A stretch of 53,689 nucleotides of DNA, taken from positions 1-53,689 of the forward strand of contig JBEDUI010000289.1 of the NCBI GenBank assembly GCA_040414495.1, in the 5' to 3' direction. Shown here in pieces: positions 42,243 through 51,370 of this stretch. Under the pieces are notes generated by a model that had not been told where the DNA came from, searched no databases, and saw nothing but the letters and a program-made list of their open reading frames with translations. The position numbers were made by a program, and so were the translations under genes. Positions within the stretch are counted from its first letter, which is position 1; every line of letters begins with the position of its first letter. Source of the DNA: DATAVB01 sp040414495. GTDB lineage: Bacteria > Actinomycetota > Actinomycetes > Mycobacteriales > QHCD01.

Positions 42243-44108
42243 ATGACGGTCAGCCAGCTACGCGAAATTAGAACCCAGATTCCCGCCCAGCTCGACCGCC
42301 TGCCGTGGTCGACATTTCACTGGAAGGTGGTGGCCGGACTCGGGACCGTCTGGATCCTCGACGGCCTCGAGGTTACCATCGTCGGCGCCGTCGCCTCCCG
42401 CCTCACCGAATCCGACAGCGGAATTCACCTCACCACAGCCGATATCGGCAGTGCCGCCGCCACATATGTGGCCGGAGCATGCTTCGGCGCGCTGTTCTTC
42501 GGTCAACTGACCGACCGATTCGGCCGCCGCAAGCTGTTTATGGTCACGCTCGGACTCTATATTCTCGCAACCGTCGCAACGGCGTTCTCCGTCGCACCTT
42601 GGTATTTCTTCCTGGTACGGTTCCTCACCGGCACTGGCATCGGCGGTGAGTACGCAGCGATCAACTCCGCGATCGACGAATTAATACCGGCACGCAATCG
42701 AGGCCAGGTCGATATCGCCATCAACGGAAGCTACTGGGTCGGCGCGGCCGCTGGCAGTGTGGCGGCGCTGGTCTTCCTCGACACGTCGATCCTCGCCCCC
42801 AATGTCGGGTGGCGCCTCGCATTCGGCGTAGGCGCCGTACTGGGACTGGCGATCATGCTCGTCCGGCGAAATGTGCCGGAGAGTCCACGGTGGTTATTCA
42901 TCCACGGCCGGGAGGAGGAGGCCGAACGTATCGTCGACCAGATAGAAGCCCAGGTACAAGCCGAGACCGGGCGTACTCTGCCCGAGCCCACCTCGAGCAT
43001 CACGGTGCGGCAACGAGCCGCGATTCCATTCCGGGAGATCGCGCGAGTCGCTGTCGAACGCTATCCGCGACGCGCCGTGCTCGGGCTTGCACTCTTTGTC
43101 GGCCAGGCATTCCTCTACAACGCTGTGACTTTTGATCTCGGCACCATTCTCAACACGTTCTTCGGCGTGTCATCGAGCTCCGTGCCATATTTCATGGTGA
43201 TCTTCGCGCTCGGTAATTTTCTCGGACCGCTGCTCCTCGGCCGGTTGTTCGACACGGTCGGGCGCAAGCCGATGATCGCTGGTACCTACTTCGTTTCGGC
43301 CGGACTGGTCGTCCTGCTCGGCGGTCTCTTCGCGGCCAATGTGCTCACCTCCGCATCATTTATTGCTCTGGTCGCGGTGGCATTCTTTGTAGCGTCGGCG
43401 GGCGCCAGTTCGGCCTATCTGACCGTCAGCGAGGTATTCCCAATGGAGACCCGGGCATTGGCTATCGCATTGTTCTTCGCGATCGGCACCGCTGTCGGCG
43501 GCATCACCGGCCCAGCACTGTTCGGGCAGTTCGTCCACAGTGGGCGGACGATACTCATTGCCTCCGGATTCTTCATCGGAGCGGCGGCAATGGTCCTCGG
43601 CGGTCTCGCCGAACTCGCTTTCGGGGTGCGCGCCGAGCAGCAGTCGCTGGAGAACATCGCCCGGCCGCTCACCGCCGCCGAGGCCGATGCCGATGCGGAA
43701 CACCGCCCGCTGCCGGTGCAGCCCAGCCGGTCTCGTGCGGACGAACAGCGCGAGCGGCGAATACGCGAGCGGCGCGCGGCCTACCGCCGGCGCGAGGCGA
43801 CCGGCGCCCGGCGCTTCCGCCCTGGCCTGGGCAGCACCTTCTACTCTCCGGGTATGGTCGGGAACTGCGGAACAACGAGTCGATTCCAGGCATTCTCGGA
43901 AGAGAGCCTCGATGACGAGATGACGGCCATCGGCCGGGCGCTGAGTGAAGATGGCGCGACCGACCGCGAGCAGTTGGCATCCCGGGTCCATGCGAACTCC
44001 TGGGGCCCGGGACGATTCCGATCGGCCCTTCGCCGCATGGTCAAGGAAGGCAGCGTCAAGCGGCTTTCCAATAAGGACTACGGACCTGGCGACGACGTGC
44101 GACGGTGA
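42243..44108 (+). CDS. MFS transporter fused to a C-terminal winged-helix-like domain
   Basis: A 621-residue protein. Residues about 20-480 are a 12-helix major facilitator of the sugar/organic-acid porter type, with the inter-helix motif GQLTDRFGRRKLFM and RFLTGTGIGGEYAAINSAID. After the last helix comes an Arg-rich linker (DEQRERRIRERRAAYRRREA) and then about 70 residues (FSEESLDDEMTAIGRALSED, then REQLASRVHANSWGPGRFRS with ALRRMVKEGSVKRLSN) that look like a winged helix-turn-helix. Such a tail is unusual for MFS carriers and could sense or signal. The substrate is unknown. Confidence 0.85.
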   Translation: MTVSQLREIRTQIPAQLDRLPWSTFHWKVVAGLGTVWILDGLEVTIVGAVASRLTESDSGIHLTTADIGSAAATYVAGACFGALFFGQLTDRFGRRKLFMVTLGLYILATVATAFSVAPWYFFLVRFLTGTGIGGEYAAINSAIDELIPARNRGQVDIAINGSYWVGAAAGSVAALVFLDTSILAPNVGWRLAFGVGAVLGLAIMLVRRNVPESPRWLFIHGREEEAERIVDQIEAQVQAETGRTLPEPTSSITVRQRAAIPFREIARVAVERYPRRAVLGLALFVGQAFLYNAVTFDLGTILNTFFGVSSSSVPYFMVIFALGNFLGPLLLGRLFDTVGRKPMIAGTYFVSAGLVVLLGGLFAANVLTSASFIALVAVAFFVASAGASSAYLTVSEVFPMETRALAIALFFAIGTAVGGITGPALFGQFVHSGRTILIASGFFIGAAAMVLGGLAELAFGVRAEQQSLENIARPLTAAEADADAEHRPLPVQPSRSRADEQRERRIRERRAAYRRREATGARRFRPGLGSTFYSPGMVGNCGTTSRFQAFSEESLDDEMTAIGRALSEDGATDREQLASRVHANSWGPGRFRSALRRMVKEGSVKRLSNKDYGPGDDVRR

Positions 44109-44114
44109 GGTCAA

Positions 44115-45194
44115 CTATGGGGGAAGACGGACGGTATCCGCCCCCGCTGCTCCGTTGGCCACTGGGACAGGAAAATGGGCAAGGGCATATGGATAGTAAA
44201 TACGCAGGAAGCCGATGAGCTTCTCGCGTAATTCACAGCGTAGATCCCACGAGCTGGGGGCATCTGCCGCAGAGGCTAGTACGCGTACCACCATGGACCA
44301 CGGGGTGGAGTCCACGACCTGGAGCACCCATTCTCGCCGGTCCCACAGTGGGGAAGCCTCGACCAGTCGCCTGGCCTCGGCCCGCAGCTCGTCAAGCGGC
44401 GCCGAATAGTCCAGGTGCAATATGACATCACCCAGGATTCGCGCCTCATTGCGAGTCCAGTTCTGGAAGGGATTGGTGGTGAAATACGACGTCGGAAGCA
44501 CGAGACGCCGTTCGTCCCACAGCCGGAGCACGACGTTGGTCAGGGTAAGCTCCTCGACCCTGCCCCATTCCCCGTTCACAACGACGACATCGTCAAACCG
44601 CAGCGCGTCAGTGAGGGCGAGTTGCAGGCCCGCGAATACGTTGCTCAGCGTGGCTTGGGCGGCGAAACCAGCGATGGCGCCTACCACGCTTGCCGAGAAC
44701 AGCAGCGACGCGCCCAAGGTACGCAACTCGCCGAAGGTCATCAGAGCCGCCGCGGCGGCGCACACGCTAACCGCCAGCGCGGTCAGCCGACGCAGGACGC
44801 TAACCTGCGTGCGGACCCGCCGCGCCCGGCGATTGTCCGTCACATCGACACGCAACCATTGCAGCGCAGTATCTTCGGCGACGAAGAGGACCTTGACAAT
44901 CATCCATGCCGTGGTGCCGAGCAGGATCAACAGCAGCGCATGCCTTACACCGCGTAACGCTCCCGATTCTCGTACGGTAGCGGTCACCGCCCCGAAAATC
45001 CCGGCTGAGAGGAGCATGGCGAACCACGGTCGGCGGCATGATCGGTGCAATTGCATCAACAGCCGCCGATACCGGCGTTGTCGTGCGGCAAGCTGCACGA
45101 CAACGCCAGATAACCAGGCGATCGCGAGTGCCGACACCGCCGCAATACCGATCGCAGAGAGCGTACGGACAAGCGGGTCGGCCCACATTGACAT
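44115..45194 (-). CDS. MscS-type mechanosensitive ion channel
   Basis: About 359 residues with four to five N-terminal membrane helices and an MscS pore and beta domain: VVGAIAGFAAQATLSNVFAG is the pore-lining helix, DALRFDDVVVVNGEWGRVEE and NVVLRLWDERRLVLPTSYFT the beta domain, FQNWTR the following motif. It releases solutes on osmotic downshock. The ATG at 45194 or the GTG at 45197 may start it. It is convergent with the MFS gene, ending 6 bp from it. Confidence 0.92.
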   Translation of the reverse strand: MSMWADPLVRTLSAIGIAAVSALAIAWLSGVVVQLAARQRRYRRLLMQLHRSCRRPWFAMLLSAGIFGAVTATVRESGALRGVRHALLLILLGTTAWMIVKVLFVAEDTALQWLRVDVTDNRRARRVRTQVSVLRRLTALAVSVCAAAAALMTFGELRTLGASLLFSASVVGAIAGFAAQATLSNVFAGLQLALTDALRFDDVVVVNGEWGRVEELTLTNVVLRLWDERRLVLPTSYFTTNPFQNWTRNEARILGDVILHLDYSAPLDELRAEARRLVEASPLWDRREWVLQVVDSTPWSMVVRVLASAADAPSSWDLRCELREKLIGFLRIYYPYALAHFPVPVANGAAGADTVRLPP

Positions 45195-45463
45195 CACCTA
45201 CTCCACCTTTCGCGCCGGCCCGTGGCAGGTGCGATGAGAATGCGCCTCAACCCGAGGCTGACTCTTCGACCCGCCAGGCGGAAGCCATCCGGTGATTTCG
45301 GCCTGCGGGGAGCAAACGCTCCGTTCGCACGGTAGGCACAGATCCGGTGATCTCGGTGGTGAACACCATTGACGGGTGTGCGCGCAGCAATGGAAGCCGC
45401 AATGCTTGAGGTCTTGGGAATCGACGGCTTCGGCTTACTTGCGCGAATTGTGTCGACCGGTAG

Positions 45464-45616
45464 CTGCGCGGCTGCAACAAGCAGATCGTATTCGAGCGCG
45501 ACGGCGCCTATTTGTTGCAGGCACGGCCGCTGCAGGCACCTGTTCTCCGTACGCATTACATCCGGCTTGCTTCTCCGGTATTTCCTGCATTCTTCAATCC
45601 TGATCGATATCTGTGA
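45464..45616 (+). pseudogene. Fragment of a PEP-synthase/pyruvate phosphate dikinase-like gene
   Basis: In one frame the DNA reads KQIVFERDGAYLLQARPLQA, the conserved end of the PEP/pyruvate-binding domain (I-x-F-x-x-D-G-x-x-x-L-L-Q-A-R-P). The frame is closed by TAG at 45461 and TGA at 45614, and the preceding coding sequence continues only in other frames. No phospho-histidine domain follows. It is a decayed piece of a once larger gene. The remainder of 45198-45928 has no intact gene. Confidence 0.55.
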
Positions 45617-45928
45617 TCGGGTTGAATTCGGTGCCTGCGGCAGCTCCGCCGCCGGTGGGTCATACGTATCCCCTTCCAGCTGATTGGTCGATGGCGGCAC
45701 GCTGCTCTCGGCCTGTCCCCGCCTGCCGCGACGATTCTCCTAGTGCGGCGGTAATTCCGGCTTGTCCGGGCGAGCGCGATCATCGCGTTCACTGCGATAT
45801 AACCGGGGCTGGGCGCCGCCCCGGCGTTCGACTGTGCTGCCGCATCTCACGCTGCGCCAGACGGCGTGGCACGCTCATAGCCGTCCTTGTCGCGTTCATC
45901 GACCGCGCGATCATCATCGCGGCGATAG

Positions 45929-46507
45929 CTACGCCGGCCCGCCCACATCGAGAACGGCGCGGTGCCGGGCCGGCGTGCCCGGCTCGGCCACGTCGCTGAG
46001 ACCTTCTGGACAGCTCAGCGCGGCCCACGTTGTCGCCCGAGCGTTATCGTCGTCAAGGGCGGCGCGATAAAGGGCGAAGACTTCGGTGACGACGCCGTCC
46101 TCCATCGCGTACAACGCCCGCGGCAGAAGTCCGGTGAGCTCGAATACCCCACCCAGCGCAAGGGTCCGCGCCTCAACCGCGTGCAGCAGGGCCAGCAGCT
46201 GGTCGTCCATTGCGGTCACCAGTGAGATATCCACGCTCAAGCGCCGTGTCCCGGACCGGAGCAGACCCTGCAGGTAGAGCGCGAGCCGGTGCACGGACTG
46301 TGCGTCGACCGGACCCGTCACCACCACAACGGTGTCGCCGCTGCCCCACTGTGTCGATGTGATCGCCACATCGCCGGTTGGCCCGCCGGCCACCGCCCGG
46401 GCCAGGACCTGCGCGATATCGTCGAAGACAGCACGCCGCCATGGTGTGACCTGTGGGCTGCGCCGCGCGGCCGGTGTGTAGGAATCGCGAAGGAAGAGCA
46501 TCGACAT
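45929..46507 (-). CDS. STAS domain protein (anti-sigma factor antagonist-like)
   Basis: A 192-residue protein with one STAS domain at about 60-150: VVVVTGPVDAQSVHRLALYL, RRLSVDISLVTAMDDQLLAL and LALGGVFELTGLLPRALYAM. It resembles the second STAS unit of the protein at 39809-40903. The N- and C-terminal arms are unstructured by eye. No anti-sigma factor gene is adjacent. A role in stress signalling is likely from family only. Confidence 0.75.
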   Translation of the reverse strand: MSMLFLRDSYTPAARRSPQVTPWRRAVFDDIAQVLARAVAGGPTGDVAITSTQWGSGDTVVVVTGPVDAQSVHRLALYLQGLLRSGTRRLSVDISLVTAMDDQLLALLHAVEARTLALGGVFELTGLLPRALYAMEDGVVTEVFALYRAALDDDNARATTWAALSCPEGLSDVAEPGTPARHRAVLDVGGPA

Positions 46508-46629
46508 AGTGGCGATGCTCCGCCAACCGCCCGGCTCGCCGCCTCGGCCTGGAAGCGCAAGAATCGGCCCGCCGCTCTGTCACGCCAACACGGTTCCCTG
46601 GTCATACCCGACGGTCGCTCTACAAAGGA

Positions 46630-46900
46630 CGGTGTACCGGTAGCTCTGTCAGTAGCACGGGGCGAGAATTGTGCCGTGACCCGGCAGGAATACGGGTCGA
46701 GGTCAGTGAGTCGGCCAGTGTCGCCGTCGGCGGGAGGTCAACGAGGAGGCTGGTCTACGCATCGAGGTCACGGCCCTCGCCGGTATTTACAGCCAGCCAG
46801 ACCATATCGTGGTCTACCCCGGGGGCAGCGCATTCCAGCTGCTCGATATCTGCTTCACGCCGTTCCGGCCGATGACGGCCCACCGCGGCCAGATCGCCAC
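46630..46900 (+). pseudogene. Frameshifted Nudix hydrolase relic
   Basis: Two overlapping frames together give PAGIRVEVSESASVAV and then REVNEEAGLRIEVTALAGIY, followed by SQPDHIVVYPGGSAFQLLDI and CF. That is a near-complete Nudix box (E-x7-REVxEExGL) with its usual following strand, split by a missing base near 46733. Upstream, VALSVARGENCAV matches the preceding Nudix strand. No full-length frame remains. The region 46508-47067 contains no intact gene. Confidence 0.65.
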
Positions 46901-47067
46901 GAGACGTCGGTCTCGTTCCTCGCGGCGCGACGTTTCAGGTCCGGCTCCCACCGGTCTGGCCCCGGCGGGACACATGACCGGACCCGGTTGCCCCTGCCGG
47001 GACGGTTCAACGGACCGAACGACCTGACACGGTGAGGTGTCGGTTCGGCGCGGCCAGGAGGTGCGGT

Positions 47068-47520
47068 GTGACCCACCCGTCCGGTATTCCGGTATTCGAG
47101 CGGTTCTTCCGCACCGTCGCAGGCGTCAAGATCGACAAGAACGATGTCCGGCGCTTCCGGGCGTTCGTTGATCAGCAGATCGACGACATCGCGATAGCCG
47201 GGCGCAATTCGGCGACCTGGAACGGGCGGGACGTGATCGCGCCGCAGGACCTGCCGATCACGCAGGGCATTCAGGTACAGATGCGCGAATTCGACAAGCT
47301 GGACGAGGCAGCAGAGATCCGCATGCTGCTGGCCCAGGTCGTACGGCGGCCACCGGCGGATGTCACGTTCGACGAGGAGACCGAGCAGTTGCTGCCGGAG
47401 CTCTTTGGCGGTCTCAGTGTCGCGCTGGCGCGGTCGTTCCGGGTCATCGATCCCACGGTGACCCACCCGACCACCGAATACTGGGAACGCGTCTTCACCC
47501 TGTTCCGCCTGGTGTTCTAA
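47068..47520 (+). CDS. DUF1931 histone-fold protein
   Basis: A 150-residue protein of the DUF1931 family, whose known structures (Aquifex, Thermus) are doublet histone folds. The repeat is visible: FRTVAGVKIDKNDVRRFRAF then NGRDVIAPQDLPITQGIQVQ in the first fold, and ADVTFDEETEQLLPELFGGL in the second. Bacterial histones may bind DNA or act as chromatin-like factors. GTG at 47068 has CAGGAGGTGCG upstream. The gene is isolated among gene relics, near stress-type genes. Confidence 0.87.
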   Translation: MTHPSGIPVFERFFRTVAGVKIDKNDVRRFRAFVDQQIDDIAIAGRNSATWNGRDVIAPQDLPITQGIQVQMREFDKLDEAAEIRMLLAQVVRRPPADVTFDEETEQLLPELFGGLSVALARSFRVIDPTVTHPTTEYWERVFTLFRLVF

Positions 47521-47599
47521 CTCGCTAGGAAGCAACTCCGCCAAGGACCCCGGCGGAGTGAGTTACCAGCCGCTCGTGAGCATGTCGAGTACGGCGCAA

Positions 47600-47890
47600 C
47601 GCTCCGGGGTCTTGCTCAGGCCGGCTGACTCTCGTTCGGACAGCCGAACCCGGCTCGGGCGGCACGTGGTCATCGAGGCCAAGCGTTATGGACCGACCAC
47701 GCTCGTCAGCAGCCCGGACATGCATCGCTTCAGTGGGAACTGTTTACCGTGCATCGCGCCAACATCGGCGTTGTCGTTACGACCTCGCGGTTCACCAAAC
47801 ACACCCGCCAATTGCCGCCGACGCTGGGTGCTCTGATGTTCGACAAAAACGCGCTCGTCGCCTGGGCGCCCAAACTGGCCCTATGGCGCG
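47600..47890 (+). pseudogene. Decayed Mrr-type restriction endonuclease
   Basis: RHVVIEAKRYGPTTLVSSPD then MHRFSG in one frame, and HRANIGVVVTTSRFTKHTRQ in another, together match the catalytic core of Mrr-like endonucleases (E/Q-x-K site, then D-x-x-x-F-x-G and V-x-x-T-T-S-x-F-T). A frameshift near 47735 and lack of the N-terminal domain show it is dead. The surrounding 47521-48369 gap has no intact gene; a 428-residue open frame on the minus strand there is a shadow. Confidence 0.6.
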
Positions 47891-48369
47891 TGCAAGGACT
47901 CGGGAATTCGGCCGCTGTCGACTGTCATGGCTTAGGGTGCGGCGGAATACGCGCCTTGCACATCCATGGCTGCGGTTCCGTCCTCCCCACCGGTAGTGGC
48001 CGAGCGGGCTCTCCGATATCGCCTCTGCGAGGAAGGATCCCGCGGAGGACCGACGTCCGCAGGTGTGGATCTACAGCCACCATCGGCCAACCGCGCCTGC
48101 CAACAGGCCGGGTGGTCAGGGTCTGGCTCGTCTGCTACCAGCTTGACGTCGTGCCGACTCCTCGGCCAGAGCTCGCGTCGATCGGCGATGACGGTGCCCG
48201 CGTTCTCGGCCCGGCCGGCCGTATGCCCTCTCCCCGTATTGCGTAACTTCCAGACCTCACGCTCGACTTGCCGGTGCAGGGTCCGGTGCCGGTCAGGAGG
48301 TCGCAGCGCACGCTGCGATGAGGTACGTATGGTTCGTGCGAGCCGCACGGGCCTAGGGGGCGAGGGAAA

Positions 48370-49149
48370 TTGGCGCAGGGCTGGGACGTCGCCGAGATCG
48401 CGGCGAACATCCGCGAAGTCACCGCAGACGAGGTGGCCTTCTACGAGCAGAATGGATGGGTCAAGCTCGACGGCCTGATCACGCCGGAGCTCACCGCCGA
48501 GTTGATGAGGGTCGGGCTCGAGACCGGCGACCGGCCGGGTGCGTGGGAATCCATGGCGGCCGCTCCGGGGATAGAGCCATTCCGGACCATGGTTTTCGGC
48601 GAGCGCATGGCACGCAACGCCGCGCGGCTGGTCAACCGGCGCCGGCTGACCGACACGGATATCGGCTTGCGCTACCGCAATGACCACCTGGTCCGCAGAG
48701 ATCGGGGTGAGCAGCACGGTACGCCGTACCATCAGGACTCGGCCGAACACGGCTCGGACCGGATCGGCGAATTGCAGTTCTGGCTGGCGCTGGAGGAAGT
48801 GACACCCGAGATGGGAGCCATGCGGTTCCTGTCCGGCGTCCACCGTGAGGGTCCGCTCGGATCGGGAGCCTTGAGTCCACAGGATCTGCTCGTGCAATAC
48901 CCGAAACTGATGGATCTCTACGAGATGTCGCCGCCATTCCATTACCGTCCGGGAGATGCGACCGTGCATCACGGCTACATGGTCCATGGCGCGCCGCCGA
49001 ATTCCACCGACCGTCCACGATGGTCCTACATTTTCTCCTACACACCGGCGGACACGCGGTGGTGGAATGGCGTGATGAAGAACTGGGGCAGCGAACGGCG
49101 CACGCTGAGCGATGAGCAGAACCCGATCGTGTACGAGGCTTCGGTCTGA
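48370..49149 (+). CDS. Phytanoyl-CoA dioxygenase-like Fe(II)/2-oxoglutarate oxygenase
   Basis: A 259-residue member of the PhyH superfamily. The jelly-roll core begins EVAFYEQNGWVKLDGLITPE. The iron triad candidates are H and D in TPYHQDSAEHGS and a distal H in the MVHGAP segment; an arginine for 2-oxoglutarate follows in STDRPRWSYIFSYTPADTRW. Only TTG at 48370 is available between the in-frame stop at 48319 and the conserved region, with GGGGGCGAGGG as ribosome site. It directly abuts the SDR gene (1-bp overlap), suggesting successive oxidations of one substrate. Confidence 0.85.
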   Translation: MAQGWDVAEIAANIREVTADEVAFYEQNGWVKLDGLITPELTAELMRVGLETGDRPGAWESMAAAPGIEPFRTMVFGERMARNAARLVNRRRLTDTDIGLRYRNDHLVRRDRGEQHGTPYHQDSAEHGSDRIGELQFWLALEEVTPEMGAMRFLSGVHREGPLGSGALSPQDLLVQYPKLMDLYEMSPPFHYRPGDATVHHGYMVHGAPPNSTDRPRWSYIFSYTPADTRWWNGVMKNWGSERRTLSDEQNPIVYEASV

Positions 49150-49910
49150 TGATCGACCTGTCCGATCGCCATGTGCTGATCGTCGGCGGCAGCCGTGGAA
49201 TCGGCGCCGCCGCCGCACGCATGGCCGCTGCAGCGGGCGCCGCGGTCTCGCTGACTTATGTCAAGAACGAGTCGGCCGCAAACAGCGTGGTCGAAGACAT
49301 CGTGGTCGCCGGTGGCCGAGCGGTCGCGTACCGGGCCGACGCCGCCGATCTGTCCGCAATGGACGAAGTCGTTCGTGATGCCGTGGCGAAACTCGGCCCG
49401 TTGCGCGGCCTTGTCGTGTCGGCCGGCGTATACGGCGAATCCTGGCTGCCTATCGACAAGATGTCACCAGAGGTCTGGGACGAGGTGATGGCGACCAACG
49501 TGCGCGGCACGTTCGTGTCGGTGAAGCTCGCTGCGCCGTATCTGCGTGATGCCGGTGGCGGCAGCATCGTCATCTACACCTCGACCGCCGGCCAGTCCGG
49601 TGCCGGCGGTAACTCGGCGTACGCCTCGTCGAAAGGCGCCCAGATTATCTTCATGCGTTCGATGGCCGAAGAGCTTGCCCCGCAAGGGATTCGAGTCAAC
49701 TGCATCGCGCCGGCATGGACCGAGACCGATACGGCAACACCCCTCATCGACCGCTTCGGCCGCGAGGGCATTGTGGACATATGCCTGCTCGGAAGGACCG
49801 GTGTACCCGAGGATGTCGCCGGTCCGACCTGCTTCTTGCTGAGCGACCTGGCCTCGTACATGACCGGCTCAACCATGACGGTCGACGGCGGGCAGGCGAT
49901 GCGCGGCTAG
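49149..49910 (+). CDS. SDR family oxidoreductase
   Basis: A 253-residue classical SDR. Cofactor motif VLIVGGSRGIGAAAARMAAA; structural and catalytic residues in GSIVIYTSTAGQSG and NSAYASSKGAQIIFMRSMAE (Tyr/Lys); end motif YMTGSTMTVDGGQAMRG. Start ATG shares a base with the dioxygenase stop TGATG. Likely a second step after the PhyH-like oxygenase. Substrate unknown. Confidence 0.92.
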   Translation: MIDLSDRHVLIVGGSRGIGAAAARMAAAAGAAVSLTYVKNESAANSVVEDIVVAGGRAVAYRADAADLSAMDEVVRDAVAKLGPLRGLVVSAGVYGESWLPIDKMSPEVWDEVMATNVRGTFVSVKLAAPYLRDAGGGSIVIYTSTAGQSGAGGNSAYASSKGAQIIFMRSMAEELAPQGIRVNCIAPAWTETDTATPLIDRFGREGIVDICLLGRTGVPEDVAGPTCFLLSDLASYMTGSTMTVDGGQAMRG

Positions 49911-50342
49911 CTGGCTGCCGTCGAGTGTGGCTTTCGTGGAGCAGTGTGGCGCGACGCCGCCGGGCGCCGTGTCCCGCTGAAGTCGGGGAAATTCCGGGAC
50001 TCTTTCGTCCGGGGTGCCGCTACGTGTCAAGCGACGCCGATGGCTATGGAACGGGGCCGCGGGTCACCGCGGCCGACGACGCGCAGCTGTGGCGATACTC
50101 GCCGCGGCGTACATGTCGGCGAAACCCTGACCATCCAATTAAGTGACCGGAGTTCCGCCCGTGTGGCTCCACGAAAGCACCGGTTGCGACCGCTGAGCAA
50201 AGCACCCAGCGGCGGTCGTCCCGCACATCCCTTACGTCGCACATGGCCGCGTCATGTCCCTACTCGTGCGAGCATGTCGCAGCCTGTTAACGGCCACGCC
50301 CAGGTCCGAAGACCACGATTTCGGTTACGCCCGCCGACACAG

Positions 50343-50376
50343 CAGAGGCCATTTCCCATCCGGGAAAGGGCCTCTG
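50343..50376. terminator. Long GC hairpin in a gene-free region
   Basis: CAGAGGCC (50343-50350) pairs with GGCCTCTG (50369-50376) and, inside one A/G mismatch, TTTCCC with GGGAAA, around an ATCC loop. It is a strong stem about 430 bp after the SDR stop and 250 bp before the cupin gene. The rest of 49911-50629 shows no gene. It may be a terminator or a remnant of a mobile element end. Confidence 0.6.
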
Positions 50377-50629
50377 ACCTGTCATCAGTAGCGAGGGCCC
50401 GATACGCGGCTTAGCTCCAACCAAACCAACGTCCGTACCAGTCAGTGCGAGGCTCCCCCTCGACGGCTAGACAGTGCCCGACCTGCACCGATACGTCGGT
50501 GCGTCGTGTCGACCCGACCCCGACAACTCGTCCGCGACCGCGCCATCGCAATCTCCGCCTGCCATCAGTTGCGCTGTGGGAGTGTGAGTGCCGTGTGAAC
50601 CCCAACAATCGAACCGGCCAGGAGACACC

Positions 50630-51178
50630 GTGACTGACGACCCGTCGACACCTACGCCACCGACGATCCCACCCGACGACCCGACCCGGCGGCTCACCGT
50701 GGCCCGACCAGACTCCGACCAGAGCCTGCCGCACGTGGGCCTGGCCGGCGACACCTACACAACTCTGGTCCGCGGCCAGGATACGAACGGCCGATACACA
50801 CTCATCGACATGCACGTCCCGCCCGGCGGCGGGCCACCGCCGCACCGGCACGACTTCGAGGAGATGTTCACCGTCCTGCACGGTCAGATCGAGGCGAGCT
50901 TCCGGGACCAGACGCTGACCCTGCGGGCCGGCGAGACGATCAACATACCGGCCAATGCCCCGCACGCATTCCGCAACGTCGGCGAACAGCCCGCGCGCCT
51001 GCTGTGCCTGTGCGCTCCCGCCGGCCAGGACGAGTTCTTCACCCTCGTCGGTCAGCCCGTGGCAACTCGCACAACACCGCCGGCGCCCCTCGACCCGGCC
51101 GCACAGGCCGCCTTCATCGCCAAGGCCGAATCGCTCGCCCCGCGGTTCCGCACCGAACTGCTGCCGCCACCCGAATGA
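50630..51178 (+). CDS. Cupin-domain protein
   Basis: A 182-residue protein with one RmlC-type cupin. The two cupin motifs are PGGGPPPHRHDFEEMFTVLH, continuing GQIEASF (G-x5-H-x-H-x4-E-x6-G) and INIPANAPHAFRNVG, giving a His/His/Glu/His metal site typical of quercetinase-like dioxygenases. GTG at 50630 is supported by CCAGGAGACACC; the earlier in-frame ATG at 50588 lacks a ribosome site. Substrate unknown. Confidence 0.87.
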   Translation: MTDDPSTPTPPTIPPDDPTRRLTVARPDSDQSLPHVGLAGDTYTTLVRGQDTNGRYTLIDMHVPPGGGPPPHRHDFEEMFTVLHGQIEASFRDQTLTLRAGETINIPANAPHAFRNVGEQPARLLCLCAPAGQDEFFTLVGQPVATRTTPPAPLDPAAQAAFIAKAESLAPRFRTELLPPPE

Positions 51179-51239
51179 CCCGATGAGCTTCACCCTCGAC
51201 CCCGAAGACCTGCGGTTGCGACCCATCGGCAACGCCGTG

Positions 51240-51370
51240 GGCAACGTCCGCAATAGCAATGCGCTGGCGTTCGTTGAGGGTGGTCAGGTCAGTTCCGGCG
51301 ACGTGGACGGTGCCGTGGGTCGGGCTCTGAAGACCGCCGGAGACCGCGAGGAGGGTTTTGCCGACGCAAG
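51240..51370 (-). pseudogene. Fragment of an ABC transporter ATPase
   Basis: On the minus strand, VGKTLLAVSGGLQSPTHGTV, continuing HVAGTDLTTLNERQRIAI, matches the Walker A region and following strand of LolD/MacB-type ATPases. The glycine loop before VGKT is lost, and the signature and Walker B are absent. It is a short decayed remnant. The flanking 51179-51555 shows no intact gene. Confidence 0.6.

Noticed and set aside
46289..47035. 248-residue plus-strand open frame across the STAS gene and Nudix relic
   Set aside because: It is antisense to the STAS gene at its start and Arg/His-rich; the Nudix motif lies in other frames.
47932..49218. 428-residue open frame on the minus strand
   Set aside because: It lies antisense to the dioxygenase gene and shows only the Arg/Pro/His-rich composition of a high-GC shadow frame.
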